NCBI RefSeq assembly: GCF_035506375.1
Contig: NZ_DATJPM010000057.1
Coordinates: 1-26,130 of the forward strand
From: Methanocella sp.
GTDB lineage: Archaea > Halobacteriota > Methanocellia > Methanocellales > Methanocellaceae
DNA length: 26,130 nucleotides
Reading direction: 5' to 3'
The notes below the pieces were generated by a model. The model was not told where the DNA came from. It saw only the letters and a list, made by a program, of their open reading frames with translations, and made no database searches. Below are positions 7,441 to 14,284 of the stretch, one piece after another (within the stretch, counting starts at the first letter, position 1; each line of letters begins with the position of its first letter). Position numbers and translations under genes: made by a program.

Positions 7441-7830
7441 TCATTGTTCTGTTTTGCGCACGCCTGCATGGTAGACCTCGCCGGGGTCGAAGGCCTTTTT
7501 GCCCACGATGCGGCCATCGATATCCCGGTAGAAGCACGAAACGTAACCCGTATGGCACGCTGCCGTCTCCTGCTCGACCAGTAACAATAGGCAGTCGGCA
7601 TCGCAGTCGATGCGGATCTCTTTCACGTGTTGTACGTGGCCGGACTCTTCGCCTTTCTTCCAGAGCTTCTGCCGGCTCCGGCTGTAGTAATGTGCCAGCC
7701 TCGTCTCTCCGGTCATGCGGAAGGCTTCCTCGTTCATGTAGGCGAACATGAGGACCTCCAGGGTCTTTGCGTCCTGCACGATGACGGGCAATAGCCCGCC
7801 CTTAAAGTCCGGCTTGATCATTGAAGGCAT
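7441..7830 (-). CDS. hisI: Phosphoribosyl-AMP cyclohydrolase
   Basis: HisI, third step of histidine synthesis: opens the adenine ring of phosphoribosyl-AMP to give ProFAR. 129 aa, a stand-alone enzyme without the HisE domain. The magnesium site DCDAD is at residues 75-79, and the zinc ligands are Cys76, Cys92 (in CHTG) and Cys99. The region SRSRQKLWKKGEESG (50-64) is the diagnostic family motif. An internal ATG at 7821 is an alternative start. It leads into the PIN-KH ATPase gene with a 33-bp gap. The other his gene in the window (hisD) is far away and on the other strand, so the pathway genes are scattered, as is usual in methanogens. Confidence 0.97.
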   Translation of the reverse strand: MPSMIKPDFKGGLLPVIVQDAKTLEVLMFAYMNEEAFRMTGETRLAHYYSRSRQKLWKKGEESGHVQHVKEIRIDCDADCLLLLVEQETAACHTGYVSCFYRDIDGRIVGKKAFDPGEVYHAGVRKTEQ

Positions 7831-7863
7831 ATTAGGGTGTCGGGGGCATTAATCTTTGCGCAA

Positions 7864-7900
7864 TGAAAAAAAAGGGCGCACGGTAGTATCGCTGTGCACC
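7864..7900 (-). terminator. Hairpin and oligo-T terminator of the surface-protein gene
   Basis: On the minus strand, about 18 nt after the stop codon, GGTGCACAGC...CCGTGCGCC forms an imperfect stem, followed by eight T (7873-7866). This is a strong terminator candidate for the gene ending at 7918. Confidence 0.65.
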
Positions 7901-7917
7901 GTCAAATCTATTCTAGC

Positions 7918-9183
7918 CTAAGGCTTCTTCGTCGCCATCGGCTTGTATGCCGTCGGAACTTTGCCTCCGCCGCCTATAATCGGCTTGTAGGTCGTTATTG
8001 GCTTGTACGTGGTAGGCACTTTGCCCCCGACGCTCAAAGTCGGCTTGTAAGACGTAACCGGCTTATAGACTGTGGGTACTTTACCGCCGCCTCCGATTGT
8101 AGGCTTCGCAGTTGCAGTAACGATCTTGGTCGGGCCGAAGGTCGGCTTGGTCGTTGGAGTTACGATCTTGGTCGGGCCGAAGGTCGGCTTGATGCTTGGC
8201 TTCATCGTAGGCGATACCGTAGGCTTAACCGATGGTCCCATCGACGGCTTGCCGGTCGGCGAGATCGTCGCCTTCATGGTCGGCGAGACCGTGGGCTTGC
8301 CCGTCGGGCTCATGGTCGGCTTCATCGATGGATGGGCCGACGGAGTTATCGACGGCGGATGCGGCTTCATCGTTACCACCGGGATCGGCACCGGTATGGG
8401 CACCGGGTAATAGACAGGCCATGCTGCCGGGAACCGGATCGGCGTCAGCACCGGGTACGCGACCGGCGGTGTGACTACGACGACGGGCCCGGTGACGATG
8501 TTGTAATTGATCTCAGTGTAATAGTTGTTCTGTATGTTCACTATGTACGTGTTCACCAGCGAATACATCTGGTCGAAGCCCACGGCGAAGATCCTGCGCG
8601 CCATGCTGTCGATCACGATGGGCATGGGCTGGCTCAGGTCGAACTCATTGGTCTGGCCATCAGGCATGATGACCTTCAGGCTCTGCACCTGGAAAGTCGT
8701 CTTAGCGCCCTGCTGGCCCTGCTGCGAAATGTCGGCGAGCACCATCAGCGAGTTGACTGACGGCCGCATAACGCTGTACAGGTCGTCCATGCTCGCCTGG
8801 CTCGTCGACCGTATGGACGATTGAAGCTTGCCGATATCGATCTGCACCATGTTACTGCCGGTATCCATGATGCCCGGCATCGCGTTGCTCAGGTCGTATA
8901 CCTTGAACGTCTGAGTCTGCTGGTCCATAATCGCAAAGCTGTTCACCTGGAAATAGATCTGGCTATCCTGCCTGGAAGCTATGCTTACGGACAGCGCGAC
9001 GGTGTTAGTCCCGGAGCCCAGGCTGATGCCGGGCACGCCCGGTATGGCATAGCCGCCGCTATAATCTGCCCCCTGGTCCTGTACCTGGCCGCTGACGCTG
9101 TTGACCGCCATGAGAGAAATGGCGCCAACGATGGCCAGGATTAGCAGGAATGCAAGGGGCTTCTTAATGACGGAAAATATCAT
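7918..9183 (-). CDS. Exported surface protein with Pro/Thr/Lys-rich repeats
   Basis: 421-aa protein of unrecognised family. Residues 1-30 form a signal or anchor (KK then PLAFLLILAIVGAISLMAV). Residues about 35-245 form a folded domain with repeated 'FQV(N/Q)S' and 'FKVYDLSNAMPGIMD / NEFDLSQPMPIVID' segments, so it probably holds two related halves. Next is a Pro/Val/Tyr stretch (about 250-290). A long low-complexity tail follows: 'PTMSPTGKPTVSP'-type repeats, two copies of KPTFGPTKIVT, and three copies of a unit around GGGGKVPTVYKP. GGGGTGG just before the ATG at 9183 decides this start; the frame is open for 32 more codons upstream without family meaning. It probably lies outside the membrane with the tail spanning or binding the cell wall. 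Confidence 0.75.
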   Translation of the reverse strand: MIFSVIKKPLAFLLILAIVGAISLMAVNSVSGQVQDQGADYSGGYAIPGVPGISLGSGTNTVALSVSIASRQDSQIYFQVNSFAIMDQQTQTFKVYDLSNAMPGIMDTGSNMVQIDIGKLQSSIRSTSQASMDDLYSVMRPSVNSLMVLADISQQGQQGAKTTFQVQSLKVIMPDGQTNEFDLSQPMPIVIDSMARRIFAVGFDQMYSLVNTYIVNIQNNYYTEINYNIVTGPVVVVTPPVAYPVLTPIRFPAAWPVYYPVPIPVPIPVVTMKPHPPSITPSAHPSMKPTMSPTGKPTVSPTMKATISPTGKPSMGPSVKPTVSPTMKPSIKPTFGPTKIVTPTTKPTFGPTKIVTATAKPTIGGGGKVPTVYKPVTSYKPTLSVGGKVPTTYKPITTYKPIIGGGGKVPTAYKPMATKKP

Positions 9184-9354
9184 TAATCCACCCCGTTGAT
9201 GATTCCGGAGCGCAGGGATTAAACCGTATTCAAAACCAATGTTCCTAAAATTCGCGATATTCACAGATAAATACGGCAAAAAAAGCTCCCGGACCCGTTA
9301 CCTAAAGCTGGGCCGGGAAATTTTATATTGGCCTTCGGCCTATTACTGCTTCTG

Positions 9355-9652
9355 ATGAAGCTTGACCAGGACACGATAATGGGCGCCCTGCTCATTATTA
9401 TACCGATCAGCTTCGCCGCTGAGCTGCTGCACCCGGTTAGCTCTCCGGATCGCGCCAGTTTTTGTTTTCGTCAGCCGGCTGTGGGGCAACCCGATGAACC
9501 TGGTCTTCAACGAGTTCGAGGTGGTGGCGGTCATCGCCTCGGTGGTCATCGCGAACATGATATCGGCGGATGGGGAGTCTAACTGGCTTGAGGGTGCCCA
9601 GCTCATAGCGTTATACGCGATGGTGGCCGTCGTGTTTTTCCTCATTAAATAG
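9355..9652 (+). pseudogene. Remnant of a calcium/proton antiporter (CaxA-like)
   Basis: Two ends of a CAX-family antiporter remain. The first (from 9355, MKLDQDTIMGALLIIIPISF then AAELLH) matches the N-terminal span. The second (9452-9652), in a different frame, begins APVFVFVSRLWGNPMNLVFN and ends in the family's C-terminal SADGESNWLEGAQL region and a last membrane span. Everything between, including both alpha-repeats that carry the ions, is gone. A normal protein has roughly 350 residues; about 100 are left, out of frame. A TATA-like TTTTATATTG remains at 9321-9330. The reading is firm for the C-terminal part and moderate for the N-terminal part. Confidence 0.8.
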
Positions 9653-9691
9653 GCATAATGGCTTTTAATTCGGTTCCCTAAAAAAGATTGG

Positions 9692-10588
9692 ATGAACGAA
9701 CGGGTGGTGCGTTGGCCGGCCGACCTGGGCCTGAGCCTCAGGATGTTCCTGACGCTGCTCATCCTGGGAGCAGTATACTTAGGATTTTTAACGATCCTGT
9801 ACTGGATGGGCGTGGACCTCACTTCGCTCATGGTCATCGCCGCCGTAATGATGGGCATCCAGTACTTCTTTTCCGATAAGATCGTGCTGGCGAGCAGCGG
9901 GGCAAAGATCGTCACGCCCGAGCAGGCGCCCCGGCTTCATGCGATCGTCGACAGGCTTTGTGCCGAGACCGGGTTGCCAAAGCCGAAGGTGGCCATCGTG
10001 CCCACGAACGTCCCCAACGCTTTCGCGACCGGAAGGAGCCAGAAGCACTCGGTCATCGCGGCCACCCAGGGTCTCCTGAACCGGCTGAACGAGGACGAGA
10101 TCGTCGCCGTGCTGGCCCACGAACTGAGCCACGTTAAGAACAGGGACGTCGCGGTCATGACCATTGCCAGCTTTATTTCGACTGTGGCGTACTATTTCAT
10201 CATGTCCTTCGCCTATGGGGGTGCCCGTAGCCGGGACGAGCGCGGAGGGGGCGGCCTCGTTATCGTCTATGTCCTGTCGTTGATCGTGTACGGCGTCAGC
10301 CTGCTTTTGACGCGCCTGCTTTCGCGGTACCGGGAGCTTGCCGCCGACCGGGGCTCGGCCTATATCACGCGCCGGCCGTCCTGGCTCATCAGCGCGCTAT
10401 TAAAAATCAGCGGCCAGATGGACCGCATGCCGAAAAAGGACCTCAGGAGCGAGGAGGGCTTGAACCAGTTCTTCATCGTGCCGGCGCTCTCGGGCCGGAG
10501 TATCCTTGAATTGTTCGCCACGCACCCGAGCCTTGAAAAGCGTATAAGCCAGCTTGAACGCCTGGAGAGGACGATGGGCGAACAGTGA
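9692..10588 (+). CDS. htpX: HtpX-type membrane metalloprotease (M48)
   Basis: 298-aa zinc endopeptidase of the HtpX family, which clears damaged membrane proteins. Two N-terminal spans (about 17-38 and 44-60) and two later ones (about 153-175 and 188-210) surround the active site. The motif HELSH is at 143-147 (zinc His143 and His147, catalytic Glu144), and the third ligand Glu215 lies in RYRELAADRG. A TATA-like TTTTAATTCG at 9662-9671 sits 21-30 nt upstream of the ATG, so the transcript is probably leaderless. The stop codon overlaps the frame of pspAB, so the two genes are translated together. With pspA and pspAA nearby this is an envelope-stress unit. Confidence 0.95.
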   Translation: MNERVVRWPADLGLSLRMFLTLLILGAVYLGFLTILYWMGVDLTSLMVIAAVMMGIQYFFSDKIVLASSGAKIVTPEQAPRLHAIVDRLCAETGLPKPKVAIVPTNVPNAFATGRSQKHSVIAATQGLLNRLNEDEIVAVLAHELSHVKNRDVAVMTIASFISTVAYYFIMSFAYGGARSRDERGGGGLVIVYVLSLIVYGVSLLLTRLLSRYRELAADRGSAYITRRPSWLISALLKISGQMDRMPKKDLRSEEGLNQFFIVPALSGRSILELFATHPSLEKRISQLERLERTMGEQ

Positions 10589-10593
10589 GCCAT

Positions 10594-11142
10594 ATGGGCC
10601 TCCTGGACTTTTTCAAACCTAAGCGAATTCCTCCCCCGAAGGTCGACGACCTTTTTAAATTGTCTCCCGTCGCCGTTACCATGGGCCAGTTGAACGTGGA
10701 GCCGAGTGGTAAGGCCGGCGTCTGTTTTCATTCTACAGGGGACATTCACTCCGGGGATATGAAGTCGGGCATCATCAAGGTGCTTGAGAATACCGCGTTC
10801 CTGGCGAGTTACAAGGTCACCGGCGACCAGTACGGCTTCACCTGGGTGCTTATCGACAGCGATACGCTCGCCAATGCCGTGTCCAATGTCTACTTGGCGA
10901 GCCAGCTACTCATCGAGGGCGGCTTCAGCGACCATATTACTGCGGCTATTTTTCGTTTCGAGCAGGGCGATCTGCCCGTATACTGGATCTATAACTATCG
11001 GCGTGCCGCGTTTTATCCATTCGCTCCGAGAGGTAACGAGCGGGATTCTCAGCTCGAATATCGCCTGCGGCTACTGGTCATGGAGGAACTGCCCATGGAC
11101 AGCTTAGATTATTGGTTCCCTATCTGGGGAATACCATTCTAG
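10594..11142 (+). CDS. pspAB: PspA-associated protein PspAB
   Basis: 182-aa protein of the PspAB type, found next to pspA and htpX in archaea and actinobacteria. The N-terminus MGLLDFFKPKR and the C-terminus DYWFPIWGIPF fit that family. It is cytoplasmic by sequence. A GTG at 10585 overlaps the htpX stop, but the ATG at 10594 gives the usual N-terminus and has GTGA 5 nt before it. The exact role is unknown; partnership with PspA in membrane stress is inferred from conserved neighbourhoods. Oddly, its TAG stop (11140-11142) coincides with the outermost bases of the inverted repeat of the GxxExxY element, so the element begins where the gene ends. Confidence 0.8.
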   Translation: MGLLDFFKPKRIPPPKVDDLFKLSPVAVTMGQLNVEPSGKAGVCFHSTGDIHSGDMKSGIIKVLENTAFLASYKVTGDQYGFTWVLIDSDTLANAVSNVYLASQLLIEGGFSDHITAAIFRFEQGDLPVYWIYNYRRAAFYPFAPRGNERDSQLEYRLRLLVMEELPMDSLDYWFPIWGIPF

Positions 11143-11187
11143 CCACTCGCTATACACCACGGTGGCACGGCGAACACGGCGATTTTT
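11140..11187. repeat. Left terminal inverted repeat of type C element
   Basis: Reverse complement of 11807-11854 with three differences. It holds 9-nt spaced CACGG units and ends in T6 on its inner side, which could also stop pspAB transcripts. Confidence 0.9.
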
Positions 11188-11190
11188 TAA

Positions 11191-11214
11191 TCTCAAGGTG
11201 CTTTGCCCTTGAGA
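11191..11214. other. 8-bp hairpin inside the left end of the element
   Basis: TCTCAAGG (11191-11198) and CCTTGAGA (11207-11214) form a perfect 8-bp stem with an 8-nt loop. No T run follows on the plus strand; on the minus strand TTAAAAAATC follows. Its role is unclear. Confidence 0.5.
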
Positions 11215-11266
11215 GACCCCATTTAAAAAATTCCATATTTGAAATTTTAAAATAGCTAATAAGTTA

Positions 11267-11280
11267 ATTACATATAAATG
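11267..11280 (+). promoter_or_regulatory. TATA box of the GxxExxY gene
   Basis: ATTACATATAAATG predicts a transcript start near 11301, a few bases before the TTG at 11307. This supports a self-contained gene with its own promoter inside the element and a leaderless TTG start. Confidence 0.5.
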
Positions 11281-11306
11281 TAAATAAGTAATTACTTGGT
11301 AACAAA

Positions 11307-11735
11307 TTGAGGTATTACGATATATTAGAAAATGAGTCGCATCGATCTATTGAACCGATCCCAAAGAATGTAAATGATATTGCAACAACGATCCTTGATG
11401 CAGCATTTGAAGTCCATAAGACTCTTGGGCCGGGACTATTAGAAAGCGTATATAAGACTTGTTTAATCTATGAACTTAGAAAAAAGGGCTTGTTAGTGGA
11501 AAAACAGGTAAAGGTCCCAATTCAATACAAAGACATATATCTTGATGGAGAACTTCGCCTGGATATTTTAGTCGAAAATTTAGTCTTGGTGGAAGTAAAA
11601 TCAATCGAAAAGCTAGCACCAATTCATGAGGCCCAAGTTTTAACTTACTTAAAATTGACCGGACATAGAGTTGGCTATTTAATTAACTTTAACGCTTATC
11701 GGTTAAAAGACGGAATTCGTAGGCTCGTTCTATAA
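11307..11735 (+). CDS. GxxExxY protein (PD-(D/E)xK nuclease fold)
   Basis: 142-aa member of the GxxExxY family (PF13366-like). The name motif GLLESVY is at residues 43-49. The nuclease-fold core is also present: Asp86 in RLDILVE and the ExK pair in VEVK (Glu96, Lys98), so a metal-dependent nuclease is plausible but unproven for the family. It starts with TTG; the only support is the TATA spacing and the absence of any in-frame ATG before the motif. The about 20 residues before NVNDIATTILDAAFEVHK are an extension beyond the typical start. Codon use is AT-rich, unlike every neighbour, and inverted repeats enclose it. This points to lateral origin. Confidence 0.88.
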   Translation: MRYYDILENESHRSIEPIPKNVNDIATTILDAAFEVHKTLGPGLLESVYKTCLIYELRKKGLLVEKQVKVPIQYKDIYLDGELRLDILVENLVLVEVKSIEKLAPIHEAQVLTYLKLTGHRVGYLINFNAYRLKDGIRRLVL

Positions 11736-11778
11736 TATATATTTAAACTAAATCCCGAATAAAAATGGGGATCTTCGA

Positions 11779-11799
11779 GGGGGGCATCAGCCCCCCTTT
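11779..11799 (+). terminator. Terminator of the GxxExxY gene
   Basis: GGGGGGC (11779-11785), loop ATCA and GCCCCCC (11790-11796) form a perfect 7-bp GC stem followed by TTT. It stands out in the AT-rich interior of the element. Confidence 0.65.
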
Positions 11800-11806
11800 A
11801 GGATAT

Positions 11807-11854
11807 AAAAATCGCCGTGTTCGCCGTGCCGCCGTGGTGAATAGCGAGTGGTTA
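11807..11854. repeat. Right terminal inverted repeat of type C element
   Basis: Pairs with 11140-11187. On the minus strand its outer three bases are the TAA stop of pspAA, and its inner side ends in T5. It could therefore end pspA-pspAA transcripts. Confidence 0.9.
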
Positions 11855-12130
11855 TCCCGGGATCAATCCCTCGCCGACGAATATCCTCTTCGCCTCTTTG
11901 AACGATAGGTCGGCCGGCGGGATGATGAGGTCGGACTCCTTCAGGGTCTTCACGTCCATCGGCACACCGTTCTTCCGCACGATGTCGATGAGCTCTTTGT
12001 ATGCCTTATGGAAGCCCTTCTCGTCATCTTTAGCGATAAGCTTGACGATCTCGTTGTCGATCCTGTTGATGTCGTCATAGTACAGCGATGGCACGACGTA
12101 CTGGTTCTCGTTCATGATACGGATGATCAT
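11852..12130 (-). CDS. pspAA: PspA-associated protein PspAA
   Basis: 92-aa protein of the PspAA family, always close to pspA in archaea and actinobacteria. MIIRIMNENQYVVPS and the acidic-helical core around DDINRIDNEIVKLI are typical. The last part (DLIIPPADLSFKEAKRIF) has the usual proline pair. It overlaps pspA by four bases (ATGA), so the two are translationally coupled. Biochemical role unknown. Its TAA stop is the outer edge of the right inverted repeat of the GxxExxY element, mirroring the situation of pspAB on the other side. Confidence 0.85.
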   Translation of the reverse strand: MIIRIMNENQYVVPSLYYDDINRIDNEIVKLIAKDDEKGFHKAYKELIDIVRKNGVPMDVKTLKESDLIIPPADLSFKEAKRIFVGEGLIPG

Positions 12131-12828
12131 TTCTTGACCTCCATCTTCAGCGTCTCCAGCTCTTTTTTAACTGCCGCGTCATTCTTGATCTTACTCAGCT
12201 CCTGGCTCACGAGGTCTTTGTTGCCCATGACGTCCTCGAGCGTGCCCTGCTCGACCATGGTGTCGAGCGCTTCGCTGCGGGCCTGCATCTCCTCAGTCTT
12301 GTCCTTCGCCCTCTCGACGGCATAGCCGACGTCCGCCATCTCCTCGCCGATGCCCGTGGTGGCCTCGGTGATCTTGACCTTGGCCTCGGCGGCAGAGTAC
12401 TGGGCCTTGATGGTCTCCTTTTCCGTGCGGAAGAGCTCGATCTTGGTGTCCAGCTTCTTGGCCGTATCGTTCAGCTTGTCCTCCTGCCTCTGGAGGTCCT
12501 GGATCTGCTGGGCGAGCGAGTCGACCTGTGTCATCATGTCCATCTTTCTTTGTAAGGCTATGGATGCAAGGTCATCGCGGCCGGCAGCCACGGCCTCGCG
12601 GGCCTGGTCGTTGAGCGTTGTGATGTTCGCTTCCAGCTTGCTCTTCTGCATTTCCAGGCGCTTGCGCGCCGTGATGACGTTCGCGACACCCTTCTTCACA
12701 TCGGTCTGCAGCTCAAGCTGACGCTTGTATGAATAGTCGAGCGTTTCCCTCGGGTCCTCGAACATGTCGAGGAGCTTGCTAAGCTTCGCCTTGATGGTGG
12801 CGGTGAGCCTGCTTAAGAGTCCTGGCAT
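12127..12828 (-). CDS. pspA: PspA/IM30 (ESCRT-III-like) membrane-stress protein
   Basis: 233-aa PspA/Vipp1 homologue, a peripheral membrane protein that assembles into rods or rings and stabilises damaged membrane. The N-terminal amphipathic helix (MPGLLSRLTATIKAKLSKLL) and the helical hairpin beginning DMFEDPRETLDYSYKRQLEL are diagnostic, and nearly the whole protein is coiled coil. AGGAGA ends 6 nt before the ATG at 12828. A TATA box (12857-12867, minus-strand GTTTATACAAG) gives a transcript start around 12838. Operon order is pspA then pspAA. No PspF- or PspC-type regulator is present in the window. Confidence 0.95.
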   Translation of the reverse strand: MPGLLSRLTATIKAKLSKLLDMFEDPRETLDYSYKRQLELQTDVKKGVANVITARKRLEMQKSKLEANITTLNDQAREAVAAGRDDLASIALQRKMDMMTQVDSLAQQIQDLQRQEDKLNDTAKKLDTKIELFRTEKETIKAQYSAAEAKVKITEATTGIGEEMADVGYAVERAKDKTEEMQARSEALDTMVEQGTLEDVMGNKDLVSQELSKIKNDAAVKKELETLKMEVKK

Positions 12829-12856
12829 GAAAATCTCCTATTCATTTATTGCAACT

Positions 12857-12867
12857 ACTTGTATAAA
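12857..12867 (-). promoter_or_regulatory. TATA box of pspA
   Basis: On the minus strand GTTTATACAAG lies about 30-40 nt before the start codon, giving a short leader that contains the AGGAGA ribosome site. Confidence 0.55.
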
Positions 12868-12915
12868 CTTGTTTTCAGAATACAAGCTCCCTCACAATAA
12901 TTGTAATAAATTTAT

Positions 12916-13280
12916 CGACTTTCGTACAGCCTCCGGTTTTTCAACACTAAAACACGAATTCTTTTATATCCCACGTAAGGGCACGAAAATCACTAAGGTA
13001 CATGCTTTAGCGTCAAAACACGAAACAACCTCTCAAAGAGACGAACCTCTCCAAGAAAATGAAACACAAGAGAAAGCATTCACTAACATGCCGTTCTTGT
13101 GTTTCAGTCTTTTAGTGATTTGGGGCTCTTGGGGATGTTGTTTCGTGTTTTGAACGCCCGGCATGAGCTTTTGTGATATTCGTGCCCTTACGTGGGATAT
13201 AAAGGATTCGTGTTTTAGTGTTGAAAAACCGAGGGCTATACGTGCATCGCAAAGATAACAGAACAAATCAACGAAAGTCG
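12916..13280. repeat. Palindromic repeat type B (365 bp)
   Basis: Begins CGACTTTCGT (12916) and ends ACGAAAGTCG (13271-13280), exact complements. The arms continue inward for most of the element: the segment from CCTCCGGTTTTTCAACAC to GGGCACGAAAATCAC reappears inverted at about 13175-13233 with few changes, after an extra stretch of about 30 bp in the right arm. Inner arms (AAACACGAAACAAC, GAAACACAAGA) also pair. Both strands therefore encode similar chance peptides, which are not genes. Within the right arm, TTCGTGTTTTAGTGTTGAA (13207-13225) resembles the end motif of repeat A. Confidence 0.85.
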
Positions 13281-13309
13281 ATCGAAAAAGCTTAATTTTA
13301 TTTTTCATA

Positions 13310-14284
13310 TCATTTTAAGCTCTCTAAGCACACTCGGGCATGGTAGGCCAGTCTGCGCTTGTATTCCGGGCTGAAGAACGGGTGTCGGGCGATGCGCAGT
13401 AACGAGTTGGCCATGTAGAGCGGATTCCTCTTAGTCAGGCGGATGAACGTGCCGTGCTGGTCCTTAAAGTTACCCGCATAGGTCCAGTAGAGGTGGCCGA
13501 TGAAGGGATCGGCCTTATACGGGTCGCCCCCGTATTTCATGGCATAATGGCAAAGCTCGCCGGCCATCATACCCAGGTCGTATACGGGGTCTCTATAGCC
13601 TGACCGTTCCATGTCGATGACGTTCAGCCGGTCATCGTCGTATAAAAAATTGGACGGGTTCGCGTCGCCGTGGACGAGACCTTTTCTAGCCTTGCTGATT
13701 ATGCCGTAAGAAGTCACCTTATCGACGAGCTGCTCCATGCTCTTAAGCTCATGCGGCGTAAACGCGCCTCCCCGGCTGGCCTGCCGGGCATGCTTTTTCA
13801 GCTCGTCCCGGATGTTCGACGGCGTGACATGTGACGATCGCTCAGTCTTTTTATGCATCAGCGCAAAGAATCCGGCGAGCATGGTGAGCTTTTCATAAAG
13901 CCCCATTTTACGTCCATGTGCCATTGCCTCTTTCATGTAGTCGCCCAGCGCCCTCCCGGATACGAACTCTTCAACAAAAAAGTCACCATCGCCGCTCTTG
14001 CAAAGTGGCCTGGCCACATGCAGCCAGCTCCTGCGGCCTATCATCCGCCCGGCCTGGCGCAATCGCTTAAACTCATTCTCCATATGGCCGATGGACTTCC
14101 GGTCCCCTTCGCCGAAGGACTTCAGTATACACTTTCTGTGACTGCGGCCGTCGTAGACCAGGTACACGTTATGGGAGCCGGCCAGCTGCCTGACATGCAG
14201 GTCGGGGTGCCGGTCAAAGCCTGCCTTATCCGCAAGCCTCCGGCTTTTTACATAATGATAAAGCCTCGAACGACCATGCATCAT
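13310..14284 (-). CDS. APH-type small-molecule kinase
   Basis: 324-aa protein of the aminoglycoside phosphotransferase / choline kinase-like superfamily. A likely ATP-binding lysine is Lys54 in CILKSFGEGD. The catalytic loop HGDANPSN is at 205-212, and the metal-binding Asp224 is in VIDMERSG. The small lobe and helical C-lobe are complete. The substrate cannot be told from the sequence; archaeal members are often annotated by default as resistance kinases, which I would not infer here. It overlaps the HAD gene by four bases (ATGA) and is the third gene of a PhoU-like / HAD / kinase operon, which suggests a phosphate-linked metabolic task. Confidence 0.85.
   Translation of the reverse strand: MMHGRSRLYHYVKSRRLADKAGFDRHPDLHVRQLAGSHNVYLVYDGRSHRKCILKSFGEGDRKSIGHMENEFKRLRQAGRMIGRRSWLHVARPLCKSGDGDFFVEEFVSGRALGDYMKEAMAHGRKMGLYEKLTMLAGFFALMHKKTERSSHVTPSNIRDELKKHARQASRGGAFTPHELKSMEQLVDKVTSYGIISKARKGLVHGDANPSNFLYDDDRLNVIDMERSGYRDPVYDLGMMAGELCHYAMKYGGDPYKADPFIGHLYWTYAGNFKDQHGTFIRLTKRNPLYMANSLLRIARHPFFSPEYKRRLAYHARVCLESLK

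Larger units (their letters stand above)
11140..11854. mobile_element. Inverted-repeat-bounded GxxExxY unit (type C element)
   Basis: A 715-bp block bounded by near-perfect inverted repeats: 11140-11187 and 11807-11854 match as reverse complements at 45 of 48 positions. Inside are a TATA box, a GxxExxY gene and a hairpin terminator. The interior is clearly AT-rich while the flanking psp genes are GC-rich. The block splits a convergent psp cluster exactly between the two stop codons. There is no transposase and no obvious target-site duplication. It behaves like a mobile or domesticated cassette, but movement is inferred, not shown. Confidence 0.7.

Noticed and set aside
7894..8760. 288-aa plus-strand frame rich in Arg opposite the surface-protein gene
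   Set aside because: It mirrors the repeat tail in another frame; the minus-strand protein has a signal sequence, ribosome site and terminator.
9343..9915. 190-aa minus-strand frame over the antiporter remnant and htpX start
   Set aside because: No family resemblance, and it runs antisense to clear coding segments.
12764..13308. Two open frames (12764-13153 plus, 13033-13308 minus) with similar peptides (GFSTLKHE)
   Set aside because: The likeness comes from the palindrome: each arm encodes the same chance peptide. No ribosome site or family match.
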